Assembly (NCBI GenBank): GCA_964450725.1
Contig: CAYVGO010000036.1
Coordinates: 1-23,340, forward strand
Length of the DNA stretch: 23,340 nt
Reading direction: 5' to 3'
DNA from: CAYVGO01 sp964450725
GTDB lineage: Bacteria > Bacteroidota > Bacteroidia > Bacteroidales > UBA932
The position numbers and the translations under genes were made by a program. Below the pieces are notes generated by a model, which saw only the letters and a program-made list of their open reading frames with translations, had not been told where the DNA came from and ran no database searches. This document shows positions 7,688 through 15,950 of this stretch, piece after piece (position 1 is the first letter of the stretch; every line of letters starts with the position of its first letter).

Positions 7688-8839
7688 TCATTTTTGATTG
7701 TATTTTTTTAAATTCCATAACCATCTGTCAGACAACTCACCTTTTATTGTTTGTTGATAATCTTCTTGTAAGCAAGGTATATATTGTTTTGAACCATTTA
7801 TATCGTCTAATTCAATCCACCAGTGATTGGTTATTCTATTTTGATAAAAATAAATAGGTGTGGTGTACAAATCAATATCAACAATATGTTTATTGTATAT
7901 TTCTGTTGATAAAAATGAATCGCCATCTATTCGATTACTTAATCCATCATAACTATACCATAAAACTTCAGCAAATAAAGATGCATCATTTTTTACTAAT
8001 TTTTCTATTTCAAAATTGGTAAAAATCAAAGATTTTAGGTTTTTAGAAACTGTTGCAAAATAGACTAATTCACATAAGTTTTCACTAAATAATCCATTAG
8101 GATTACAAATAGTTGTTGCTGTAAAGTCAGCATAACGAATCACAGACATATCTACCGTTAAGCAATGGACATGTCTTAACAATGGTTCTGCTATCTCAAT
8201 ATTGTTACGTAAAAGACCCAATCGAAGAGTTTCTATGTAATTCTGAGCATAGTAAATTAAATCTTCTGGATTAGTTTTATGGGTTTGAAATCCTAATATT
8301 GATAGTGTATCAAATTTTTCTTTACAAATTATTTTTTTTACAGTATGAATAAGATTATTCAACGTAATTTCAGACTGATTTTTTACTGCAATATTATTGG
8401 CATGATGAATAATTATAGCTTGATTGCGTAAATGAGATAATAACGTATGTAATTTATTAAATATAAAGCCCCAATGAACTTCAGGACTAATAATAATAGG
8501 AAACAATTTATACGTAAATATTTTTTCTGCCAAAAAGTATAATTTTCTTTCCGTATCTTCTCTATTATCATTGTCATAAATATAATCACCCAAGTCAACC
8601 AACTTTATTTTTTTCTGGGAAACATACAGTGAGTAAAATTTTTGACGAAAAGAGTCATAGTTTGAAGAAGTCTTATTACTCTTAAAAGTGACCAGACATG
8701 CATCAAATTGTTGTAACCATTCCCATTCAAAGTCTTCTTTTGCTATTGAGATAGAATGACTTATTGTATTGATATTGTCTGATTTTATAAATTCAATCTG
8801 TTCTTTTTTTAATGGCACCAACAGTGTATTATAATTCAT
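7688..8839 (-). CDS. Degenerate arginase/formimidoylglutamase-fold protein, probably without catalytic metal site
   Basis: The product is 383 residues with no signal peptide. The C-terminal half matches the arginase-like proteins often encoded next to topA and gldK in Bacteroidota: ILGFQTHKTNPEDL (about 181-194), RLGLLRNNIEIAEPLLR (206-222), CLTVDMSVIRYADF (226-239), NPNG (246-249) and the end motifs WWIELD, YIPCLQEDYQ and DRWLWNLKKYNQ. The metal-ligand motifs of true ureohydrolases are mostly gone. The GGDHS position reads SPEVHW (118-123), the DAHxD position reads IHHANN (144-149), and the SxDxD position keeps only D230 (TVDMS). Arginine or formiminoglutamate hydrolysis is therefore unlikely and a structural or regulatory role is more plausible. 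It lies 40 bp after topA and probably shares its transcript. The fold is moderately sure; the role is unknown. Confidence 0.72.
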   Translation of the reverse strand: MNYNTLLVPLKKEQIEFIKSDNINTISHSISIAKEDFEWEWLQQFDACLVTFKSNKTSSNYDSFRQKFYSLYVSQKKIKLVDLGDYIYDNDNREDTERKLYFLAEKIFTYKLFPIIISPEVHWGFIFNKLHTLLSHLRNQAIIIHHANNIAVKNQSEITLNNLIHTVKKIICKEKFDTLSILGFQTHKTNPEDLIYYAQNYIETLRLGLLRNNIEIAEPLLRHVHCLTVDMSVIRYADFTATTICNPNGLFSENLCELVYFATVSKNLKSLIFTNFEIEKLVKNDASLFAEVLWYSYDGLSNRIDGDSFLSTEIYNKHIVDIDLYTTPIYFYQNRITNHWWIELDDINGSKQYIPCLQEDYQQTIKGELSDRWLWNLKKYNQK

Positions 8840-8879
8840 GTATATATTTTATTTGTAAAATCTAACACCACAAAATAAT

Positions 8880-11213
8880 TTACTTCTTATTCTTCAATGT
8901 GCTTTTAGAGTTTTTTTTCTTGATAGGTTCTTTTTCATTGGTTTTAGAGATAATCTCAATGCATTGTTCTTTTGTTAAAGACTGAGGTTCAATTCCTTTA
9001 GGTATTTTATAATTTATACCATGACTATGGATATATGCGCCGTATCTACCATTGAGAACTTGAATCTCTTCAAAGTTGAAGATTGTTTTTTCACTGTCCT
9101 TTTTTCTTTTTTGTTCGATTAAGTCAATAGTTCTATCTAATTCCACAGTTAATGGGTCATCTACATTTTTTTCTAAAGATATAAATTTTCCATCATGTTG
9201 TATATAAGGACCAAAACGACCAACTGCCACTTTGACTTCTTTACCCTCATACTCTCCTACAACTCGAGGTAAATCAAATAATTTAAGAGCTTCTTCGAGA
9301 GTTATTGTATTAATAGATTGATTTTTGCGAAGGTTTGCAAATTTTGGTTTTTCAGTTTCTTCAGAAGTACCTATCTGAACAAGAGGTCCATAACGTCCTA
9401 TTCGTGTGATTACCGTATGACCGCTTTTACTGTCTTTTCCAAGTATTTTTTCTGCCGTTTTAGGACGTTCTTCAGATAATGATTTTTCGATATTTTTATG
9501 AAATGGCAAATAGAACTTGTCAATCATTTTTCTCCAATCTGTGTTCCCTTCTGCAATATGGTCAAATTCGGCTTCAACGTTTGCGGTAAAATCAAAATCC
9601 AATACATTTTTAAAATGTTCGACCAAATAGTCATTAACAATCAACGCAATATCACTTGGAAATAATTTTGCTTTTTCTTTTCCTGTTATTTCTGTTAATG
9701 CTTTTGTTGTTATTTTATCTTTTGCTAACAATATTTGTTCATATTTTCGTTCTTCTCCTTCTCTGTCTCCTTTTTCGACATACCCTCGTTGAATAATTGT
9801 TGAAATGGTTGGGGCATAAGTTGAAGGGCGTCCAATACCAAGTTCTTCTAAACTTTTTACTAATGCAGCCTCTGAATACCTTGCAGGGCGTGTAGTAAAG
9901 CGTTCTGTTGCACTTATTTGAATGTATTGCAACTCTTCTTTTTCATTCAAAATAGGTAATCGCTTATTTCCTTCTTGAGAGTTATCTTCTTCTAAAGATT
10001 CAAAATCATTCCATAAACGCAAAAAACCGTCAAATAGCAAAACCTCGCCTTCTGCATTAAAATGCTGCTCAGCATTACTTACATTGATATTAACTACGGT
10101 GCGTTCTAATTTTGCCTCACTCATTTGGGACGCCATAGTACGTTTCCATATCAAATCATATAGTTTTTTTTCTTGTGTTGTTGTTCCGGCAGCATCTTTG
10201 TTCATATAGGTCGGTCGAATTGCTTCGTGGGCTTCTTGTGCACCTTTTGCTTTTGTTGTATATCGACGAATTTGTAAATACTGTTCACCAAATTGGCTTA
10301 CAATATTACGTTGCAAGTCCTGTAATGACTCCTCTGATAAATTCACAGAATCTGTACGCATATAGGTTATGTGTCCGCTTTCATATAAAGATTGAGCTAA
10401 TCTCATGGTTTGGGACACAGAAAAACCAAGTCTTCTTCCGGCTTCTTGTTGTAGGGTTGAAGTCGTAAAAGGGGCTGCAGGAGTTCTCTTGGAAGGTTTT
10501 TTTTCAACACTTTTTACAATAAAGGATGCCGATAAACATTTTTCCAAAAATTGAGTTGCTAATTCTTGAGTAGGGAATTTAACAGAAAGTTCTGCTTTGA
10601 ATGGTTGTTTTAAGTGATTCGAAAATTGTCCAATGACTTTGTAAAAATTACTGATTTTAGAAGATAAAATCTCCCGTTCTCTTTCAACAATCAACCGTAC
10701 AGCAACAGATTGTACTCTTCCTGCAGAAAGTGATGGTTTAATTTTTTTCCATAATAGTGGAGATAATTCAAAACCAACCAACCGATCCAAAACCCTTCTA
10801 GCCTGTTGTGCATTAACTAAATTATGGTCTATTCCACGAGGGTGTTTAATCGCATTCAGAATTGCATTTTTAGTAATTTCATGAAATACAATCCGTTTTA
10901 TTTTATCTTGCGGTAACTTTAATTCATCTTGCAAATGCCAAGCAATGGCTTCACCTTCACGATCTTCATCGGAAGCCAGCCATACAATATCTGCTTTTTT
11001 TGCCAATTGGCGTAATTCATGAATAATTTTAATTTTGTCATCTGGAACAATATAATGCGGAGTGTAATTATTTTCAATCTCAATTCCCAAATCTTTTTTA
11101 GACAAATCTCGGACATGACCGTAACTCGACATTACTACAAAATCCTTACCCAAAATATTTTGTATTGTTTTAGCCTTTGCTGGCGACTCAACGATAACCA
11201 AATTCGAACTCAT
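8880..11213 (-). CDS. topA: DNA topoisomerase I (type IA)
   Basis: The product is 777 residues. The N-terminal Toprim domain starts NLVIVESPAKAKTI and carries SDEDREGEAIAWHL (81-94), with the acidic magnesium ligands. Domain IV motifs include LSAGRVQSVAVRLIVERERE (162-181). The catalytic tyrosine is Y284 in HITYMRTDSVNL. GIGRPSTYAPTISTIIQRGYV is also present. The C-terminus has three repeat blocks of the GRYGPLVQ / GRFGPYIQHDGKFISL / GRYGAYIHSHGINYKIP type instead of four-cysteine zinc fingers, as is usual in Bacteroidota, then a lysine-rich tail. The enzyme relaxes negative supercoils through single-strand passage. It is divergently placed from aspC across a 239-bp gap. Start at ATG 11213 places the SSNLVIVESPAKA motif at the usual distance from the N-terminus. 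Confidence 0.98.
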   Translation of the reverse strand: MSSNLVIVESPAKAKTIQNILGKDFVVMSSYGHVRDLSKKDLGIEIENNYTPHYIVPDDKIKIIHELRQLAKKADIVWLASDEDREGEAIAWHLQDELKLPQDKIKRIVFHEITKNAILNAIKHPRGIDHNLVNAQQARRVLDRLVGFELSPLLWKKIKPSLSAGRVQSVAVRLIVEREREILSSKISNFYKVIGQFSNHLKQPFKAELSVKFPTQELATQFLEKCLSASFIVKSVEKKPSKRTPAAPFTTSTLQQEAGRRLGFSVSQTMRLAQSLYESGHITYMRTDSVNLSEESLQDLQRNIVSQFGEQYLQIRRYTTKAKGAQEAHEAIRPTYMNKDAAGTTTQEKKLYDLIWKRTMASQMSEAKLERTVVNINVSNAEQHFNAEGEVLLFDGFLRLWNDFESLEEDNSQEGNKRLPILNEKEELQYIQISATERFTTRPARYSEAALVKSLEELGIGRPSTYAPTISTIIQRGYVEKGDREGEERKYEQILLAKDKITTKALTEITGKEKAKLFPSDIALIVNDYLVEHFKNVLDFDFTANVEAEFDHIAEGNTDWRKMIDKFYLPFHKNIEKSLSEERPKTAEKILGKDSKSGHTVITRIGRYGPLVQIGTSEETEKPKFANLRKNQSINTITLEEALKLFDLPRVVGEYEGKEVKVAVGRFGPYIQHDGKFISLEKNVDDPLTVELDRTIDLIEQKRKKDSEKTIFNFEEIQVLNGRYGAYIHSHGINYKIPKGIEPQSLTKEQCIEIISKTNEKEPIKKKNSKSTLKNKK

Positions 11214-11426
11214 AAAACCACAACTTAAACTTGTTTTTTTGCAAAGTAAAAAAATATAAATCGATACTTTCTATATTTAACTTTTTTTAATACATATTAA
11301 AAACGTTGATTATAATTGGCTTTAGTGATACTTATGCTACATTTGAACACAGAAAAATACCAATATTTTTACCGTAATCTTATCAGACTATTTTGATTAT
11401 AATTTTATAGTTTCCATTTCTTTTCC

Positions 11427-11434
11427 TATTTTTG
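11427..11434 (+). promoter_or_regulatory. -7 promoter box for aspC
   Basis: TATTTTTG fits TAnnTTTG exactly and lies 18 bp before the ATG at 11453, so the 5' leader would be only about 12 nt. No good TTG lies 17-23 bp upstream (TTTT at 11403-11406 is the nearest match), so the -33 element is weak. The rest of the 11214-11452 gap is AT-rich, and no RNA gene or small ORF was seen in it. Confidence 0.5.
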
Positions 11435-11452
11435 TATCAAAATTTAAAGGCA

Positions 11453-12649
11453 ATGAAAAATCATCTATCTCAAAGAATTAACTTATTGGAAGAGTCGCAA
11501 ACCATGGCGATGAATCAAAAAACAAGAGACTTGCAAAGTCAAGGATTCGATATTATTAACCTTACTGTTGGGGAGCCGGATTTCAATACTCCCGATTATG
11601 TAAAAGAAGGAGCAAAGAGTGCAGTAGAAAAAAATTATTCTTTTTACACCCCGGTAGACGGTTATCCAGATTTGCGAAAAGCCATTGCCGAAAAGTTTGC
11701 GACAGAAAATCATTTGGAGTATGCTCCTGAACAAATTTCTGTTGGAAACGGAGCAAAACATTCTTTATCTAATATTTTATGTTGTCTTGTAGATAACGAA
11801 GATGAGGTGATTGTTCCTGCGCCTTATTGGGTAAGTTACGTAGAACTAGTTAAATTATATGGAGGAAAAAATGTCATTATTGATACCAGCATTGATAACG
11901 GATTCAAAATTACACCACAGCAATTAGAAAGTGCCATTACTCCAAAAACAAAATTATTAATACTATGTTCTCCATCTAATCCGACAGGAGCCTGTTATTC
12001 AAAAAAAGAATTAGAATCATTGGCTAAAGTATTGGAAAAACATCCGAACATTTTTGTTTTATCAGATGAAATCTATGAACATATCAATTTTGTGGGTAAA
12101 CATGAGAGTATAGCACAGTTTCCGTTATTAAAAGAAAGAACAATTATTATTAATGGTGTTTCAAAATGTTATGCGATGACCGGTTATCGTATCGGGTATT
12201 TAGCCGCGCCATTATGGTTAACCAAAGCAATATCAAAATTACAAGGTCAACAAACTTCGAATGCTTCGTCAATAGCCCAGCGTGCAGCATTTGTTGCACT
12301 GACTCAAAAATCAACTTTTAAAGAAGATATGCGTAAAATATTTTTACGTCGTCGAGAACTTATGGTAAAAGGATTAGAATCAATCAAAGGTGTTCGTTTT
12401 ATGATTCCGGATGGAGCATTTTATGTATTTCCAGACATTAGTTCATTTTTTGGAAAAACAGATGGAGTAACTACGATTAAAAATGATATGGATATGTGCT
12501 TGTATTTATTAGATAAAGCGTTGGTCTCTACAGTTCCAGGAGGAGCCTTTGGTAACCCTAATTGTATAAGACTATCTTATGCGACATCAGACGAAAAGTT
12601 ATCAAAAGCATTGAATCAAATCAAAGAATCTTTAGATAAATTACATTAA
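11453..12649 (+). CDS. aspC: Aspartate aminotransferase, PLP-dependent class I/II (AspC/AatA type)
   Basis: The product is 398 residues, normal for the Ib subgroup. Visible motifs are INLTVGEPDFNTP (35-47), YTPVDGYPDLRKAIA (65-79, substrate loop), SVGNGAKHSL (96-105, PLP phosphate loop), CSPSNPTG with N176, DEIYEH with D205 and Y208, and the PLP lysine K238 in NGVSKCYAMTGYRIGY. The arginine that binds the substrate carboxylate is in CIRLSYATS near the end. It transfers the amino group between aspartate and 2-oxoglutarate. The frame also opens from a TTG at 11432, but that codon lies inside the -7 promoter box, so ATG 11453 is chosen. It sits 110 bp before serC, which has its own -7 box. Substrate range cannot be fixed from sequence. 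Confidence 0.92.
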   Translation: MKNHLSQRINLLEESQTMAMNQKTRDLQSQGFDIINLTVGEPDFNTPDYVKEGAKSAVEKNYSFYTPVDGYPDLRKAIAEKFATENHLEYAPEQISVGNGAKHSLSNILCCLVDNEDEVIVPAPYWVSYVELVKLYGGKNVIIDTSIDNGFKITPQQLESAITPKTKLLILCSPSNPTGACYSKKELESLAKVLEKHPNIFVLSDEIYEHINFVGKHESIAQFPLLKERTIIINGVSKCYAMTGYRIGYLAAPLWLTKAISKLQGQQTSNASSIAQRAAFVALTQKSTFKEDMRKIFLRRRELMVKGLESIKGVRFMIPDGAFYVFPDISSFFGKTDGVTTIKNDMDMCLYLLDKALVSTVPGGAFGNPNCIRLSYATSDEKLSKALNQIKESLDKLH

Positions 12650-12698
12650 TATCGAGTTAAAAAACATAAAATTAGTATCAAATCTATAAATATATATA

Positions 12699-12706
12699 TA
12701 CTTTTG
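12699..12706 (+). promoter_or_regulatory. -7 promoter box for serC-serA
   Basis: TACTTTTG fits TAnnTTTG exactly, 53 bp before the serC ATG. There is no TTG 17-23 bp upstream, only an AT-rich run (TATATATATA directly before it), so the -33 part is poor. It would drive serC and serA together. Confidence 0.5.
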
Positions 12707-12759
12707 TAGGTAATACTTTTTATGGAAGTATAACTTGATTTTGGAGAATAAGTTTTTAT

Positions 12760-13839
12760 ATGACAAAAAAAATACACAATTTTAATGCCGGACCTTCAAT
12801 ACTACCGGATTCTGTGTTGAAAATTACCGCTCAGGCTGTATTGAATTTGAATAATAGTGGTTTATCTTTAATCGAAATATCCCATCGTTCAAAAGATTGG
12901 GAAAAAATCCACAATGAATGTATTGCTTTATGGAAAGAATTATTGAATATTCCGGACGGTTATAGTGTTTTGTTCTTAGGTAACGGAGCCAGTGGACAAT
13001 TTGGCATGGTGCCTTATAATTTATTGAATAAAAAGGCTCTGTATATAGAAACTGGAGTTTGGGCAAAAAAAGCGATAAAAGAGGCTAAATTATTTGGAGA
13101 GGTGGAGATTATCGCTTCTTCGTCTGACAAAAACTTTAATTACTATCCTTCTTTGCCTGTAATTGACTCATCTGCAGATTATTTACATATTACCACAAAT
13201 AATACTATTTACGGAACTGAAAGTTTCACAGATATATCTTCTCCCGTACCTTTGATTGCCGATATGTCCAGCGATATTTTGAGTCGTCCAGTTGATGTTA
13301 GTAAATACGGTTTGATTTATGGAGGTGCACAAAAAAATGCAGGTACTGCTGGTGTAACTTTCGTCATTATAAAAAATGACATCTTGGGTAAAGTCAATCG
13401 ACAGATTCCAAGCATGTTAGACTATAGATTACATATTCAAGAGAATTCTTTATACAACACTCCACCTGTTTTTGGAATATTTGTTATGTGTGAAACGTTG
13501 AAATGGATAAAATCCTTGGGTGGAGTAAGTGTTATTCAAAAAATGAATACAGAAAAAGCAAAAATACTTTATGATTATTTAGATCAATCAAAAATATTTA
13601 TTGGTACGGCAGAAAAACATTCACGCTCAATCATGAATATCTGTTTTGTGATGAAAGAGGGTTACCAGAACTTGGAGGAAACTTTTTTACAATTTGCCAA
13701 GGAGAATGGTATGATTGGCATCAAAGGACATCGATTAGTTGGCGGTTTTAGAGCCTCTTGTTATAATGCATTACCAAAATCTTCAGTAGAAACCTTAGTT
13801 CAATGTATGGAACAGTTTGAAAAACAATATACGCACTAA
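12760..13839 (+). CDS. serC: Phosphoserine aminotransferase
   Basis: The product is 359 residues, the family's usual length. It opens with the hallmark HNFNAGPSILPDSVL (6-20) and has LSLIEISHRSKDWE (35-48), FLGNGASGQF (72-81, PLP phosphate contacts), YIETGVWAKKAIKEA (95-109), LIADMSSDILSRP (165-177, with the PLP-nitrogen aspartate), and the PLP lysine K192 in YGGAQKNAGTAGVT. It ends with HRLVGGFRASCYNALP, which contains the substrate-binding arginine. It converts 3-phosphohydroxypyruvate and glutamate to phosphoserine, and may also serve pyridoxal phosphate synthesis as SerC does in other bacteria. serA follows after 29 bp in the same direction, so the two neighbouring steps of serine synthesis are co-expressed. 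Confidence 0.97.
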   Translation: MTKKIHNFNAGPSILPDSVLKITAQAVLNLNNSGLSLIEISHRSKDWEKIHNECIALWKELLNIPDGYSVLFLGNGASGQFGMVPYNLLNKKALYIETGVWAKKAIKEAKLFGEVEIIASSSDKNFNYYPSLPVIDSSADYLHITTNNTIYGTESFTDISSPVPLIADMSSDILSRPVDVSKYGLIYGGAQKNAGTAGVTFVIIKNDILGKVNRQIPSMLDYRLHIQENSLYNTPPVFGIFVMCETLKWIKSLGGVSVIQKMNTEKAKILYDYLDQSKIFIGTAEKHSRSIMNICFVMKEGYQNLEETFLQFAKENGMIGIKGHRLVGGFRASCYNALPKSSVETLVQCMEQFEKQYTH

Positions 13840-13868
13840 AAACTATTTATAAAAACCTTAAAAGAATT

Positions 13869-14795
13869 ATGAAAATATTAATTGCTACAGCCAAACCCTT
13901 CACTCCGGTAACCGTAAATATTATGAGACAAATCATGATAGATGAAGGATTTACCGTTCGTGTTTTAGAAAAATATGATAACTCTGAAATGCTTTATCGT
14001 GCCGTTGAAGATATTGACGGTATTATTGTTCGCAGTGATAAAGTGACCTCTTTATTGCTAGATTTTGCAAAAAATTTAAAAGTCGTTGTACGTGCAGGAT
14101 CAGGTTATGATAATATTGATGTTACTAATTGTACAACGAGAAATATTGCAGTCTTAACAACCCCCGGACAAAATGCCTTAGCCGTAGCTGAATTGGCATT
14201 AGGGATGATGATTTTTATATCACGAAATACTTTTCTTACCGGTACCGGAAATGAATTGTCTGGAAAAGATTTAGGATTGCATGCTTTTGGAAATGTAGGT
14301 CAAAAAGTAGGTCAATTAGGTAAAAACATGGGTATGAATGTGTTTGCTTATGACCCCATGTTACGTAAGCCAGAAATGAACAGAGTTGGGGTGAAAGTCG
14401 TAAGTACTCCGGAAGAGTTGTATCGAACTTGTCAATATATAAGTTTACATTTACCGGTTACTCCTCAAACGTATCATTCGATTGATTACAACCTAATGTC
14501 TAAAATGCCTAAAGGAGCAACATTAGTGAACACAGCACGTAAAGAGTTGATTAATGAAAACGATTTGCAACGAGTAATGGAAGAAAGACAAGATTTTCGT
14601 TACATTACCGATGTAATGCCTACTTGTCATGAATTATTGGCAAGTAAATACAAACATCGTTATTTTGCAACTCCCGGTAAAATCGGAGCTGAAACCCATG
14701 AAGCAAATATTAATGCAGGCGTGGCTGCAGCAAAGCAACTCGTAGCATTTTTGAAAAATAATGATAAAACATTCCAAATTAATTTAGAACAATAA
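13869..14795 (+). CDS. serA: 3-Phosphoglycerate dehydrogenase, short form with catalytic-lysine-type active site
   Basis: The product is 308 residues and lacks the C-terminal ACT and ASB domains of long SerA, so feedback inhibition by serine through ACT is not expected. Substrate-domain motifs are IIVRSDKVT (52-60) and VVRAGSGYDNID (73-84). The NAD-binding Rossmann loop reads HAFGNVGQKVG (138-148), with alanine in place of the first glycine. The catalytic arginine is R224 in NTARKELINE. The glutamate expected after D248 (DVMPTC) and the histidine expected in TPHxG are absent; the sequence there is TPGKIGAETHEAN, with K271. This matches the short type III enzymes in which a lysine replaces the histidine (described for Entamoeba, with Bacteroides-like sequences). 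It oxidises 3-phosphoglycerate to 3-phosphohydroxypyruvate, the step before SerC. Pairing with serC supports the assignment. Confidence 0.92.
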   Translation: MKILIATAKPFTPVTVNIMRQIMIDEGFTVRVLEKYDNSEMLYRAVEDIDGIIVRSDKVTSLLLDFAKNLKVVVRAGSGYDNIDVTNCTTRNIAVLTTPGQNALAVAELALGMMIFISRNTFLTGTGNELSGKDLGLHAFGNVGQKVGQLGKNMGMNVFAYDPMLRKPEMNRVGVKVVSTPEELYRTCQYISLHLPVTPQTYHSIDYNLMSKMPKGATLVNTARKELINENDLQRVMEERQDFRYITDVMPTCHELLASKYKHRYFATPGKIGAETHEANINAGVAAAKQLVAFLKNNDKTFQINLEQ

Positions 14796-14814
14796 AATTG
14801 ATTCTGATTATGTC

Positions 14815-14844
14815 AAAAAGGCTGTTCAAAAGAGCAGTCTTTTT
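14815..14844 (+). terminator. Rho-independent terminator after serA
   Basis: AAAAAGGCTGTTC (14815-14827) pairs with GAGCAGTCTTTTT (14832-14844). This gives a 13-bp stem with two G-U pairs and an AAAA loop, with T-rich sequence (TTTTTGTTTT) at its 3' side. It lies 20 bp after the serA stop and closes serC-serA. Confidence 0.85.
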
Positions 14845-14875
14845 GTTTTACACAGTATTGTAATTATTATTGATA

Positions 14876-14885
14876 TTGACGTCAA
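14876..14885. promoter_or_regulatory. Perfect palindrome TTGACGTCAA upstream of lemA
   Basis: TTGACGTCAA is self-complementary over 10 bp and lies 58 bp before the lemA ATG in a 98-bp gap where I could not find a clear TAnnTTTG box. It could be an operator. Its GACGTC core is the same six bases as the core of the repeat array at the right edge; that may be chance. Confidence 0.3.
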
Positions 14886-14942
14886 AACTTTCTGCAAATT
14901 CAAAAATAAAAATATATCACTCACTTTTTAATCACTCAAACG

Positions 14943-15515
14943 ATGAAAAAAATATTTTATCTCTCTTTACTCTTTTTTCCTTTTCTTCAAAGTTGTGGAT
15001 ACAACACAATGGTAAGTTTAGATGAGCAGGTGTCTTCATCTTGGGCACAAGTAGAAAATGTTTATCAAAGACGTGCCGATTTAATTCCAAATTTAGTGGC
15101 AACAGTAAAAGGTTATGCAAAACATGAGCAAGAAGTACTTACTGCAGTTACTGAGGCACGAGCAAAAGCAACACAAATGACCATTGACCCAAAACAACTT
15201 ACTGAAGAAAATCTGCAAAAATTTCAATCGGTACAATCTAATGTAGGTAATGCTCTTTCCAGACTTTTAGTTTCAGTAGAACGTTATCCAGAACTAAAAG
15301 CCAATGAAAACTTCAGGGATTTACAAGCACAAATTGAAGGTACAGAAAATAGAATTGCAGTAGAGCGTAATAAATTTAATGAAGCAGTAAAAGCCTATAA
15401 TGCTTATATTCGTTCTTTTCCCCAAAACATAATTGCCGGATGGTTTTCTTTTGAGAAAAAAGCCTACTTTGAAGCCCAAGAAGGTAGTGATGTGGCACCA
15501 AAAGTAGAGTTTTAA
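14943..15515 (+). CDS. lemA: LemA family lipoprotein
   Basis: The product is 190 residues. A hydrophobic N-terminus ends in a lipobox (FLQSC, Cys18), so the protein should be membrane-anchored by lipid. The LemA helical domain follows: LDEQVSSSWAQVENVYQRRADLIPNLVATVKGYAKHE, then LSRLLVSVERYPELKANENFRDLQAQIEGTENRIAVERNKFNEAVKAYNAYIRSFPQ, all strong family motifs. LemA proteins are helical-bundle proteins of unclear biochemical role, commonly encoded next to TPM-domain proteins, as here. The stop is followed after 2 nt by the first TPM gene, indicating translational coupling. No catalytic function is claimed. Confidence 0.95.
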   Translation: MKKIFYLSLLFFPFLQSCGYNTMVSLDEQVSSSWAQVENVYQRRADLIPNLVATVKGYAKHEQEVLTAVTEARAKATQMTIDPKQLTEENLQKFQSVQSNVGNALSRLLVSVERYPELKANENFRDLQAQIEGTENRIAVERNKFNEAVKAYNAYIRSFPQNIIAGWFSFEKKAYFEAQEGSDVAPKVEF

Positions 15516-15517
15516 TT

Positions 15518-15949
15518 ATGCCTAAACTTATTACTCTTGAGGAAAAACGAACGATAGAGTTGGCTATTCACCAAGCAGAACAATTAACTTCTGCTGAAAT
15601 AAGAGTTCATTTGGATAGTCATTGTAAAATAGAGCCGTTAGATAGAGCGGTAGAAATTTTTAAGACTTTAAAAATGGACAAAACCGTACAAAGAAATGGC
15701 ATTTTGATTTATATTGCTATAAGCGATAAAAAAATGGCCATTATAGGAGATAAGGGAATTGATCAACACGTAACTCCGACTTTTTGGGATACTACTAAAA
15801 ATACAATGATAACCTACTTTGTAGAAGGAAAACTTGTAGAAGGTATTATTGCAGGTATTCAAGAGGTCGTTAAGGTTGTTGAGCCTTTTTACAAACCCGC
15901 CCCAACGTATATCAATGAACTTTCAAACGAAGTAACAGAAGGTAACTGA
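15518..15949 (+). CDS. Cytoplasmic TPM-domain protein (TPM_phosphatase family)
   Basis: The product is 143 residues with no signal peptide or membrane helix. It is one TPM domain (named for TLP18.3, Psb32 and MOLO-1). Typical segments are ITLEEKRTIELAIHQAEQLTSAEIRVHLDSHC (5-36), NGILIYIAISDKKMAIIGDKGIDQHV and a C-terminal helix GIIAGIQEVVKVVEPFYKP. Some plant family members have weak acid phosphatase activity; in bacteria the role is unsettled. It sits 2 nt after lemA and 1 nt before the second TPM gene, so the three products probably work together at the membrane. Confidence 0.88.
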   Translation: MPKLITLEEKRTIELAIHQAEQLTSAEIRVHLDSHCKIEPLDRAVEIFKTLKMDKTVQRNGILIYIAISDKKMAIIGDKGIDQHVTPTFWDTTKNTMITYFVEGKLVEGIIAGIQEVVKVVEPFYKPAPTYINELSNEVTEGN

Positions 15950-15950
15950 C

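Noticed and set aside
11214..11426. Small RNA or riboswitch in the topA-aspC gap
   Set aside because: The gap is AT-rich with no stable stem or known aptamer motif. A topA -7 box was sought; only a one-base-short form (TACTTTG, minus strand) was found.
11432..11452. TTG start for aspC
   Set aside because: The codon lies in the TATTTTTG promoter box; the ATG at 11453 gives the normal N-terminus.
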